Positions 24,950 to 33,820 of a DNA stretch of 64,000 bases are shown piece by piece. The position numbers and the translations under genes are program-made. The notes under the pieces are model-generated. The model was not told where the DNA came from. It saw nothing but the letters and a program-made list of their open reading frames with translations, and did not search any database. Every line of letters begins with the position of its first letter. Within the stretch, counting starts at the first letter, position 1. Source of the DNA: Xenophilus sp. L33 (GTDB lineage: Bacteria > Pseudomonadota > Gammaproteobacteria > Burkholderiales > Burkholderiaceae_C); assembly GCF_009765735.1 (NCBI RefSeq), contig NZ_LMUW01000221.1, forward strand, positions 167,586-231,585. The letters run 5' to 3'.

Positions 24950-25753
24950 TTGACTTCTTCCATCGATCCTTCCACCACGGTCGCCATCGTCACCGGTGCC
25001 GGCGACGGCATCGGCTGGGCCACGGCGCAGCGCCTGGCGCAGGACTTCGGCCACGTCGTGGTCGCCGACCTGCGCGCCGACGCGGCCGCCGCCCGCGCCG
25101 CCGCACTGGGCCCGGCCCATGCCGGCCTCGGCTGCGACGTCAGCAAGGAGGCCGACGTGGTGGCCCTGATGCGCCAGGTGCGCGAACGCTTCGGCCGCAT
25201 CGACCTGCTGGTCAACAACGCCGGCATCGGCGAGCAGACGGTGATGACCCTGGAGCAGAGCGTCGAGGCCTTCGACCGCATCCTGTCGGTGCACCTGCGC
25301 GGCACCTTCCTGGCCAGCCGCGAGGCGGCGCGCGTCTTCGTCGAGCAGCAGTCGGGCGCGATCGTCAACATCAGCTCGATCGCCGGGCTCGGCGGTCATC
25401 CGGGCCGCAACGCCTACGGCGCGGCCAAGGCCGGCATCTCGTCGATGACCGAGGCGATGGCCAGCGAATGGGCGCGCGACGGCATCCGGGTCAACGCGGT
25501 GGCGCCGGGCTACGTGCTCACGGACCTGGTCAAGGAACTGGTCGCCAAGGGCGCGCTCAACCTCGACAGCATCCAGGAGAACACGCCGATGGGCCGCACC
25601 GCGCGGCCGGAGGAGATCGCCGAGGTGATCGCCTTCCTGGGCTCGCCGCGCGCCAGCTTCGTGACCGGCGTCACGCTGCCGGTCGACGGCGGCTGGCTGG
25701 CCTTCGGCGCGCCGCCGGCCAAGCTCGGCACGGTCAAGGACAAGAAGGTCTGA
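24950..25753 (+). CDS. SDR family dehydrogenase (D)
   Basis: This 267-residue SDR has cofactor motif AIVTGAGDGIGWA, acidic VADLR, LVNNAGIG, and active-site YGAAK with Ser in NISSIAG. The only suitable start is TTG 24950, preceded by GGAG about 6 nt upstream; residues from the start run directly into the first beta-strand. The C-terminus extends about 15 residues beyond the usual VDGGW. It is 1 bp from the next SDR gene, so the two are co-translated. Confidence 0.9.
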   Translation: MTSSIDPSTTVAIVTGAGDGIGWATAQRLAQDFGHVVVADLRADAAAARAAALGPAHAGLGCDVSKEADVVALMRQVRERFGRIDLLVNNAGIGEQTVMTLEQSVEAFDRILSVHLRGTFLASREAARVFVEQQSGAIVNISSIAGLGGHPGRNAYGAAKAGISSMTEAMASEWARDGIRVNAVAPGYVLTDLVKELVAKGALNLDSIQENTPMGRTARPEEIAEVIAFLGSPRASFVTGVTLPVDGGWLAFGAPPAKLGTVKDKKV

Positions 25754-25754
25754 G

Positions 25755-26492
25755 ATGGCCAACGCGACGTCTTCGCGCGGCGTGCTGATCACCGGCGGCG
25801 CCGGCGGCATCGGCATGGCCTGCGCCCGCGTCTTCCTGGCGCAGCAGGCGGCGGTGCACCTGGTCGACATCGACGCCGAGCGGCTCGAGAAGGCGCGCGC
25901 CGAACTGGCGCCGCTGGGCGCGGTGACGGCGCATGCATCGGCGCTCTCGACCCCGGCCGAATGCCGCGAAGCCTTCGCCACCTTCGGCCGGCCGGTGAAC
26001 GCGCTGGTCCACATGGCCGGCGTCTTCGAGCCCGATCCGCTGGACGCGGACGACCGCACCGTCTGGGACCGCGCCATCGGCAGCAACCTCAGCAACGCCT
26101 ACGAGATGGCGATCGCCTTTCGCGCGCAGCACGACAAGTCCGAGGTCGGCCGCATCGTGCTGTGCAGCTCGCGCGCCTTCCAGCGCGGCGCGGTCGGCCG
26201 CGCCGCCTACACCGCCGCCAAGGGCGGTGTGGTGGGCCTCACGCGCACCTTCTCGCGCGAGTTCGCACCCTCGATCCTGGTGAACGCGATCGCGCCGGGC
26301 CTGATCGCCACGCGCATGACCGCGGCGCTGATCGAGTCGGCCGGCGAGCAGCGCCTCGCGGAGATTCCGCTCGGCCGCTTCGGCACGCCGGAAGACATCG
26401 CGGGCGCGGTCAAGTTCCTGTGCGGGCCCGATTCCTCCTATGTCACCGGCCAGTTGCTGACGGTCGATGGCGGCACGTTGAATTCGTCCTGA
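25755..26492 (+). CDS. SDR family dehydrogenase (E)
   Basis: This 245-residue SDR has cofactor motif VLITGGAGGIGMA, LVDID (NAD preference), LVHMAGV in place of NNAG, active-site YTAAK with Ser in LCSSRAF, and the end LTVDGGTLNSS. It directly follows SDR D. Two tandem, different SDRs beside a flavin dehydrogenase suggest successive oxidations of hydroxyls on one scaffold. Confidence 0.92.
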   Translation: MANATSSRGVLITGGAGGIGMACARVFLAQQAAVHLVDIDAERLEKARAELAPLGAVTAHASALSTPAECREAFATFGRPVNALVHMAGVFEPDPLDADDRTVWDRAIGSNLSNAYEMAIAFRAQHDKSEVGRIVLCSSRAFQRGAVGRAAYTAAKGGVVGLTRTFSREFAPSILVNAIAPGLIATRMTAALIESAGEQRLAEIPLGRFGTPEDIAGAVKFLCGPDSSYVTGQLLTVDGGTLNSS

Positions 26493-26583
26493 AGAGGGCT
26501 TTCGGGCGCGCCGTCGTCGCGCTCGATCGCGTCGCGTCAGAATCAACCGGTGCGGGCGCTGCCGCCCGCGGAAGGACCGCCCC

Positions 26584-27567
<984 letters not shown>

Positions 27568-27569
27568 GC

Positions 27570-28460
27570 ATGTCGACGCCTCTCTTCGAAACCAGCCGCG
27601 GCCAGCCGGTCTCCAATGCCGCGCCGCGCCCGGCCGCCACCGTCGTGCTGTTGCGCGACGCCGCGGACGGCCCCGAAGTCCTGATGCTCAAGCGTCATGG
27701 TTCGTCCGACGTGCTGGCGGGTGTCTTCGTCTTTCCCGGCGGCAAGGTCGATGCGGCCGACGCCGCGCTCGACGCCGACACGCACCTCGACGAGCCGGTG
27801 CAGCGCCTGCACGAGCGCCTGGGCGAAGCCGCGGTCGACAGCGCCACGGCGGCCGGCCTCTTCGTCGCCGCGGTGCGCGAGACCTTCGAGGAATCGGGCC
27901 TGCTGCTGGCTGAGGACGCCGCGCCCGCGCGCGCCGCCGAGGCCGCCGCCCAACTGGCCGACGGCGTGCCCTTCAACGCGATGGTGGCCGCGCTCGGCCT
28001 GCGCCTGCAATGCAGCGCGCTGGCGCCCTGGTCGCGCTGGATCACGCCCTGGAATTCGCTCAACAAGCGCTTCGACACCCGCTTCTTCGCCGCCCGTGCA
28101 CCGGCCGGCGGCGTGGCCCGGCACGACGGCCACGAGACCACCGAATCGGTCTGGGTCCGGCCGCGCGCGGCGCTCGAAGGCTACTGGGACGGCGCCCTCT
28201 CGCTGGCGCCGCCGCAGATCATGACCCTGGCGCACCTGTCGCGCTTCGGCTCGGTCGATGCTGCGCTGCAGGACGCACGCGGCCGCGCGCCGGCGCTGGT
28301 CGAGCCGCTCATCTCCGAAGCCGGCGAACTGCGCACGATGTGCTACCCCGGCGACCCCGACCACGCGGTCACGGTGCGCGCGATGCCGGGGCCGCTGCGC
28401 CTGGTGGTGCGCGACAAGCGGTGCGAGCCGCTGGACGGCTTCGAGGGCTTCTTCGCCTGA
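27570..28460 (+). CDS. NUDIX hydrolase family protein
   Basis: This 296-residue protein of the RNU/NUDT19-like type has PAATVVLLRDAADGPEVLMLKR near the N-terminus, VFVFPGGKVDAAD, and the Nudix helix VRETFEESGLLLAED separated from the GG element by a long insertion, as in NUDT7/NUDT19 CoA diphosphatases. A CoA-ester pyrophosphatase role would fit a CoA-dependent pathway, but this is inference. The start ATG 27570 follows the aldo/keto reductase stop by 2 bp. It ends just before a hairpin terminator. Confidence 0.88.
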   Translation: MSTPLFETSRGQPVSNAAPRPAATVVLLRDAADGPEVLMLKRHGSSDVLAGVFVFPGGKVDAADAALDADTHLDEPVQRLHERLGEAAVDSATAAGLFVAAVRETFEESGLLLAEDAAPARAAEAAAQLADGVPFNAMVAALGLRLQCSALAPWSRWITPWNSLNKRFDTRFFAARAPAGGVARHDGHETTESVWVRPRAALEGYWDGALSLAPPQIMTLAHLSRFGSVDAALQDARGRAPALVEPLISEAGELRTMCYPGDPDHAVTVRAMPGPLRLVVRDKRCEPLDGFEGFFA

Positions 28461-28463
28461 AGG

Positions 28464-28499
28464 ACAGCGCCGCGCGTTGCGCGGGCGCTGTTGTCTTTT
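28464..28499 (+). terminator. Rho-independent terminator after the NUDIX gene
   Basis: ACAGCGCCGCGC and GCGCGGGCGCTGT form a stem of about 12 bp with a one-base bulge and a GTT loop. TGTCTTTTG follows. It begins 4 bp after the NUDIX stop codon and separates the catabolic block from kup. Confidence 0.75.
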
Positions 28500-28573
28500 G
28501 CCTGCCGGACTGGGACACTCCACCCGCGGTTCGCGTCCCCCACGTCGCGGCCGCAAGACGGACAAAGGCCATC

Positions 28574-30499
28574 ATGACGACATCGGCAGCCAGCCACGGA
28601 ACGGGCGCCGCGAACGGCGTTGCAACTCATTCTCAAGGGGCCTTGCCGGGGCTGGCGCTGGCGGCCATCGGCGTGGTCTTCGGCGACATCGGGACCAGCC
28701 CGCTCTACACCATGAAGACGGTGTTCGATCCGGCCAACGGCCTCACGCTCGATGCGCCCAGCCTCATCGGCATCATCTCGCTGATCTTCTGGTCGCTGAT
28801 GGTGGTGGTCTCGCTCAAGTACGTGACGCTCATCATGCGGGCCAACAACCATGGCGAGGGCGGCATCATGGCGCTGCTGGCGCTGGCTTCGTCGTCGGTG
28901 TCCGACCGGCCGCGGCTGCGGCAGACGCTGCTGCTCCTGGGCGTCTTCGGCGCGGCGCTCTTCTACGGCGACGGCGTGATCACGCCCGCCATCTCGGTGC
29001 TGAGCGCGGTCGAGGGCCTGGAGATCGCGGCGCCGAAGCTGGCGCCCTACGTCATCCCGATCACGCTGGCGGTGCTGATCGGCCTGTTCGTGGCGCAGAA
29101 GTGGGGCACCTCCGGCATCGGCAAGGTGTTCGGTCCGGTGATGGTGGCCTGGTTCGGCATCCTGGCGGTCTCGGGGCTGTTCCACCTGATCGCGGGGCCG
29201 GCGATCCTCGCGGCGCTCAATCCCTTCGCCGGCCTGGCCTTCTGCATGCATCACGGCTGGCTGGCCTTCGTGGCGCTGGGCTCGGTGGTGCTGGCGCTCA
29301 CTGGCGCCGAGGCGCTCTATGCCGACATGGGCCATTTCGGCGCGCCGCCGATCCGCCTGTCGTGGTTCCTGCTGGTCTTCCCGGCGCTGGCGCTGAACTA
29401 CCTCGGGCAGGGTGCCTTGCTGCTGTCGGACCCGACGGCGCTCGAGAACCCGTTCTTCAAGCTCTTTCCGCCCTGGGCGCTGGTGCCGATGGTGGTGCTG
29501 GCCACGGTGGCGACCGTGATCGCGTCGCAGGCGGTGATCTCCGGCGCCTACTCGATGACCAAACAGGCGATCCAGCTCGGCTTCCTGCCGCGCATGAGCG
29601 TGCGCCACACCTCCGACCGGCAGATCGGCCAGATCTACGTGCCGGCGATCAACTGGATGCTGCTGGCCGCGGTGGTGGCGGCGGTGCTGGGCTTCGGCTC
29701 GTCGACCGCGCTGGGTGCGGCCTACGGCATCGCGGTGACCGGCACGATGCTGATCACCACCTGCCTGACCTTCTACGTGGTGCGCTACGCCTGGCGCTAC
29801 AACTGGCTGCTGTGCGTGCTGGCGACGGTCTTCTTCTTCGTCATCGACGTGACATTCTTCGCCGCCAATCTGCTGAAGATCGTGCAGGGCGGCTGGTTCC
29901 CGCTGCTGGTCGGCATGCTCATCTTCACCGTCATGGCGACCTGGGGGCGCGGCCGCCAGATGATGATCGACGAGGCCCGCGTGCGCGCCGGCACGACGCC
30001 GCTCAAGCCCTTCCTCGACAGCCTGCTGGCGCGCGAGCCGGTGCGGGTCAAGGGCACCGCCATCTTCATGTCGATCGACCCGAACGTGGTGCCGCATGCG
30101 CTGCTCAACAACCTGGAGCACAACGAGGTGCTGCATGCGCGGGTGCTGTTCGTCACGGTCTCGACCGAGGAGGTGCCGCGGGTGCCGGCGGTCGACCGCA
30201 TCGAGGTGCTGGCGCTGGCGCCCGACTGCTACCAGGTGACGATCCGCTACGGCTTCAAGGACGAGGTCGACGTGCCCAAGGCGCTGCAGGGCTGCGGCGC
30301 GCACGGGCTGGTGCTGGAGCCGCAACGCAGTTCCTACTTCCTGAGCCGGGCCACGGTGGTGCCGACGCTCGGCGAAGGCATGCCGCTCTGGCGCGAGAAG
30401 CTGTTCGCGACCATGGCGCACAACATCGGCAACGTGGCCGACTACCTGAAGCTGCCCGCCAACCGGGTGATCGAACTGGGCACGCGGGTGGAGATCTGA
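28574..30499 (+). CDS. kup: Low-affinity potassium transporter Kup
   Basis: This 641-residue KUP/HAK/KT potassium:proton symporter has the N-terminal signature GVVFGDIGTSPLYTMKT, then about 12 membrane helices including LFYGDGVITPAISVLSAVEGLE and GSSTALGAAYGIAVTGTM. A cytoplasmic C-terminal domain of about 180 residues follows. The length is normal. It takes up K+ under neutral or acidic conditions. It stands alone between a terminator and the convergent SDR gene, and has no evident link with the catabolic genes. Confidence 0.97.
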   Translation: MTTSAASHGTGAANGVATHSQGALPGLALAAIGVVFGDIGTSPLYTMKTVFDPANGLTLDAPSLIGIISLIFWSLMVVVSLKYVTLIMRANNHGEGGIMALLALASSSVSDRPRLRQTLLLLGVFGAALFYGDGVITPAISVLSAVEGLEIAAPKLAPYVIPITLAVLIGLFVAQKWGTSGIGKVFGPVMVAWFGILAVSGLFHLIAGPAILAALNPFAGLAFCMHHGWLAFVALGSVVLALTGAEALYADMGHFGAPPIRLSWFLLVFPALALNYLGQGALLLSDPTALENPFFKLFPPWALVPMVVLATVATVIASQAVISGAYSMTKQAIQLGFLPRMSVRHTSDRQIGQIYVPAINWMLLAAVVAAVLGFGSSTALGAAYGIAVTGTMLITTCLTFYVVRYAWRYNWLLCVLATVFFFVIDVTFFAANLLKIVQGGWFPLLVGMLIFTVMATWGRGRQMMIDEARVRAGTTPLKPFLDSLLAREPVRVKGTAIFMSIDPNVVPHALLNNLEHNEVLHARVLFVTVSTEEVPRVPAVDRIEVLALAPDCYQVTIRYGFKDEVDVPKALQGCGAHGLVLEPQRSSYFLSRATVVPTLGEGMPLWREKLFATMAHNIGNVADYLKLPANRVIELGTRVEI

Positions 30500-30524
30500 A
30501 GGCGCCGCGAGTGCCGCCCGGCCC

Positions 30525-31358
30525 TCAGCGCTTCGCGCGCCCCATCAGCCGCCGCAGCGGCGCGTGGTAGCCACCGGGCAGCAGCCGCCCCAGCAGGTCG
30601 AGCAGGTGCGCGTCGGCACCCACCAGCACCCGCGCACGGTCCTGCGCCACCGCCTTCAGGATCAACTGCGCCGCCCGGTCGGGCGTGGTGCGCAGGTGGC
30701 GCTCGAAGTCGGCGGCGGCCTTCGCCGGATCGACGCCGAGCCGGGCGATGCTCGCGTCGGTGCGCGAATGCCGCGCGATCGCGGTGCGGATGCCGCCCGG
30801 ATGCACACAGGTGGCGCTGACGCAGGAGCCCATCGCCTTCAGCTCGCCGCGCAGCGCCTCGGTGTAGCCCCGCACCGCGAACTTGGTCGCGTTGTAGGCG
30901 CTCTGCCCCGGCACGCCGATGAGCCCGAAGAGGCTGGAGATGTTGACCACGTGGCCGTCGCCCGAGGCCGCCAGGTGCGGCAGGAAGGCCTTGGTGCCGT
31001 GCACCACACCCCACAGGTTGATGCCGACGATCCATTCGAGGTCGCGGTAGTCGGTGTCCTCGGCGGTGCCTGCGACCGCCACGCCGGCGTTGTTGAAGAC
31101 CAGGTGCACCCGGCCGTGCTCGCGCACCACCGCCTCGGCCCAGTCGTGCACCGCGGCGCGCTCGGCGACGTCCACCACCCGCGTCGTGACCTGCACGCCG
31201 AGCAGCCGCGCCTTGGCGGCGCTGACTTCGAGCGCCGCCTCGTCCAGGTCGCACAGCGCCAGCCGGCAACGTCGTCGCGCCAGCTCCAGGGCCAGGCTGG
31301 CGCCGATGCCGGAGCCTGCGCCGGTGATCGCGGCCACCTTGTCGTCGAATGAATTCAT
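30525..31358 (-). CDS. SDR family oxidoreductase (F)
   Basis: This 277-residue SDR has AAITGAGSGIGASLALELA, CDLDE (NAD preference), VFNNAGVAVAG, active-site YNATK with Ser in NISSLFG, and a long hydrophobic C-terminal part (LLDLLGRLLPGGYHAPLRRLMG) typical of acetoin/retinol-dehydrogenase-like SDRs that associate with membranes or lipids. ATG 31358 is chosen because it directly precedes the fold; its ribosome site is weak and an in-frame ATG at 31432 could add 25 residues. It is divergent from the AraC-type regulator. Confidence 0.88.
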   Translation of the reverse strand: MNSFDDKVAAITGAGSGIGASLALELARRRCRLALCDLDEAALEVSAAKARLLGVQVTTRVVDVAERAAVHDWAEAVVREHGRVHLVFNNAGVAVAGTAEDTDYRDLEWIVGINLWGVVHGTKAFLPHLAASGDGHVVNISSLFGLIGVPGQSAYNATKFAVRGYTEALRGELKAMGSCVSATCVHPGGIRTAIARHSRTDASIARLGVDPAKAAADFERHLRTTPDRAAQLILKAVAQDRARVLVGADAHLLDLLGRLLPGGYHAPLRRLMGRAKR

Positions 31359-31397
31359 GGGTGCCGCACTATCCGGAAAACGATGAGAATCCGCCAA

Positions 31398-31432
31398 GTC
31401 AGTTTTGGACACCTGCTTGTCAGTTTCTGACA
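31398..31432. promoter_or_regulatory. AraC-type operator: two direct repeats 21 bp apart
   Basis: GTCAGTTTTGGACA at 31398-31411 and GTCAGTTTCTGACA at 31419-31432 match at 12 of 14 positions and are exactly 21 bp apart, two helical turns. This is the usual geometry for an AraC-family monomer pair. It lies between the SDR and the AraC-type gene and probably controls both. Confidence 0.72.
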
Positions 31433-31470
31433 TCGCGGGTTTTTCTTCGTTCCGGGATCTCGAAGACACC

Positions 31471-32529
31471 ATGAGTTCAAGCTTCCGCGGCGTGGCGGTG
31501 CGCTACTTCTCGCTGCTGCTCGACGCCCTCTCGCGCGAGGGCGTCGACGGCGCGCGCCTGCTGGCCCTGGCGGGCATTCCGGCCAGCCGCTTCGAGCGCG
31601 GCGACAACGAGCTGCGGGTGGCCGAGGTGCAGGCGTTCCTGCTGGCGGCCCGCGAGCTGTCCGGCCGGCGCGACCTCGGCTTCGCGCTCGGCCCGTTGAT
31701 CAAGCTCAACTCTCACGACATGCTCGGCTACGGCATGCTGAGCTGCCGCGACCTCGACCAGCTGCTGCGCCTGACCAGCCGCCATTACCACCTCATCAAC
31801 GGCACCTTCTCGATGCGCTACCAGCGCCGCGCGACGCACGCCGAGGTGCTCTTCAGCCCGGTGGTCGCGATGCCGCCGGAGACGCTGGAATTCATGCTCG
31901 AGGTGATCGCGGTGTCGGTCTACCACCAGTCCGACATGGTGCTGGGGCCCGGGCGGCCGCGCTACGACATCCGCCTGTCGATGGCCGCGCCGCCGCACCA
32001 GGCGCGCTACGCCGAGCTGTCTGCGGCGCGCTTTCATTTCGACCCCGGCGCGGTGCCGGGCGTCACGGTGCTGTTCGGCGTGGCGATGCTCGACAAGCCC
32101 CTGCCGATGGCCGCGCCCGACGTGGTGCGGCAGGTCGAGCAGCGCATCGCGCCGGCGGCGCGCCGGCCGGTGGCGGACGAGGCCTGGGGTCCCTACCTCA
32201 CGATGATGCTGCGCGAAGCACAGGGCCGGCTCACGCTCGACGACATCGCGCGCCGGCTCGAGGTCTCGGCCCGCACCATCGACCGCCAGCTCAAGAAGGA
32301 GAAGCTGCAGTTCCGCGACTTGGCGCTGCAGGTGCGCTTCGATTGCGCGCGCGAGTTGCTGTCGAGCCCGGGTGCCACCGCGTCGGCGGTGGCCGAGCAG
32401 ATGGGCTTCAGCGACCCGGCCAATTTCAGCCGCGCCTTCCGCCGTCAGGCGGGCATGACGCCGGGCGAATTCATGGCGAGCCTGTCGGCGGCTGCGCTGC
32501 CGCCTGCGCCTCCAGCCAGCCTCCCGTGA
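31471..32529 (+). CDS. AraC family transcriptional regulator
   Basis: This 352-residue protein has an N-terminal arabinose-binding-like domain of the OruR/ArgR type (residues about 15-200, SHDMLGYGMLSCRDLDQLL). The C-terminal double helix-turn-helix (about 250-335) shows RLTLDDIARRLEVSARTIDRQL and ASAVAEQMGFSDPANFSRAFRRQAGMTPGEF. Such regulators usually activate a neighbouring dehydrogenase or hydrolase gene for a lipid-like substrate. ATG 31471 is used; an ATG at 31405 would start inside the operator. The last 59 bp overlap the convergent glycoamylase-type gene. Confidence 0.92.
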   Translation: MSSSFRGVAVRYFSLLLDALSREGVDGARLLALAGIPASRFERGDNELRVAEVQAFLLAARELSGRRDLGFALGPLIKLNSHDMLGYGMLSCRDLDQLLRLTSRHYHLINGTFSMRYQRRATHAEVLFSPVVAMPPETLEFMLEVIAVSVYHQSDMVLGPGRPRYDIRLSMAAPPHQARYAELSAARFHFDPGAVPGVTVLFGVAMLDKPLPMAAPDVVRQVEQRIAPAARRPVADEAWGPYLTMMLREAQGRLTLDDIARRLEVSARTIDRQLKKEKLQFRDLALQVRFDCARELLSSPGATASAVAEQMGFSDPANFSRAFRRQAGMTPGEFMASLSAAALPPAPPASLP

Positions 32530-33820
32530 AGCCGGCCCGCTGCAAGCCGTCGCGCAGACAGGCGCAGCGGCGCATCAGCGACCACAGCATGCCGCTGCGA
32601 TGGTTCTCGATCATCAGCACCGTCGGGCCTTCGTTGATGCCGAAGTGGTAGGGCGAGACCCAGCCGACGCCGTCGCCGCCGGGCACGTGGAACGCCGGAT
32701 TGAACGAGGCCTTGAAGCCGTAGGGATTCGGCACGTGCAGGTGCAGCGTCTTCAGGTGGGCCAGCGTCGGCGCGACGATCTCGGGCGCGAAGGGCAGCGA
32801 GGCGGCGACCGCCCAGGGCGCCAGCGTGCCGTCGTCCGGGCCGTAGGGCGCGCCGCGTGCGATGTAGTCGTAGAAGGTGCGGCTCACGCCGTCGACCTTG
32901 CGGGTCACCGCGCCCGGGCCGTCGCTGGCCGAGATGCCCCAGCAATATTCGCCCACGTGCTTGAAGCCGAGCGGGTTGCGCATCGCGTACTGCTGCTGGA
33001 TCAGCGTGGCGCGGCGGCTGTTCTCGAAGTAGTCGCAGTCGTGCGCGCGCATGAAGTCGTCGCGGATGCCCCGCAGGTCGCACCAGATGTGCGACATCTG
33101 ATGGATGAAGAGCGGACCGGCGTAGAGGAAGGAGATGTCGTAGATCTCCTTCCATTCGTAGGTGGCGCACCACGCGGCGTAGCAGCGCGGCGGGATCGGA
33201 TGGGTCGGCGAGCCGAGCGCGATCAGGTAGAGCATCAGGGCCTCGTCGTAGCCCTGCCAGTGGTAGGACAGGAAGCCGCTCTCGGGCTTCCAGCCGTGGC
33301 AGAGCGTGTCCTGGCCGTCGAGCATCCAGTCCCATTCGACGCGCTCGTAAAGCTGCTTCGACAACCGGCGGATCTCGGTCTCGTCGGCGCCGGGCGCATC
33401 GAAGAAGACGCCGCTGGCCAGCACGCCGCCCATCAGCAGCGCGGTGTCGATGCTCGACAGCTCGGAGTTCCAGGCGCGCTGGCCGCTCCTGCAGTCGAGG
33501 AAGTGGAAGTAGAAGCCCTTGTAGCCGGTCGAGTCCGCGCTGCCGCTCTGGTCGCTGTCGGCGAGGAAGCGCAGGGTCGTCAGGGTGCGTTCCACCGCTT
33601 CCTCGCGGCTCACGAAGCCGCGGCTCACGCCGACCGGAAAGGCGCTCAGGGCCATGCCGACCGCGGCGATGCTGGCCGGCCAGTTCGGCGCGGTCTTGTC
33701 GAGCACCAGGCCGTTGGACCGGTTGACCTCGTGCAGGAAGTAGCCGAAGGAGTTGAACTGCAGCCGGCTCAGCATCTCGGCATGCAGCGTCGGGATCGCC
33801 GGCACCATCGTGGCCTTCAT
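32471..33820 (-). CDS. Glycoamylase-like protein (PF10091 type glycoside hydrolase)
   Basis: This 449-residue (alpha/alpha)-barrel protein resembles the glycoamylase domain found in beta-1,2-glucan-processing enzymes. Recognisable segments are NSFGYFLHEVNRSNGLVLDKT, SSIDTALLMGGVL, GWKPESGFLSYHWQGYDEA, FMRAHDCDYFENSRRAT and NPLGFKHVGEYCWGISASDGPG. There is no signal peptide, so it looks cytoplasmic or depends on another export route. The start ATG 33820 overlaps the stop of the GH39 gene (ATGA), so the two are translated together. Confidence 0.87.
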   Translation of the reverse strand: MKATMVPAIPTLHAEMLSRLQFNSFGYFLHEVNRSNGLVLDKTAPNWPASIAAVGMALSAFPVGVSRGFVSREEAVERTLTTLRFLADSDQSGSADSTGYKGFYFHFLDCRSGQRAWNSELSSIDTALLMGGVLASGVFFDAPGADETEIRRLSKQLYERVEWDWMLDGQDTLCHGWKPESGFLSYHWQGYDEALMLYLIALGSPTHPIPPRCYAAWCATYEWKEIYDISFLYAGPLFIHQMSHIWCDLRGIRDDFMRAHDCDYFENSRRATLIQQQYAMRNPLGFKHVGEYCWGISASDGPGAVTRKVDGVSRTFYDYIARGAPYGPDDGTLAPWAVAASLPFAPEIVAPTLAHLKTLHLHVPNPYGFKASFNPAFHVPGGDGVGWVSPYHFGINEGPTVLMIENHRSGMLWSLMRRCACLRDGLQRAGFTGGWLEAQAAAQPPTGSP

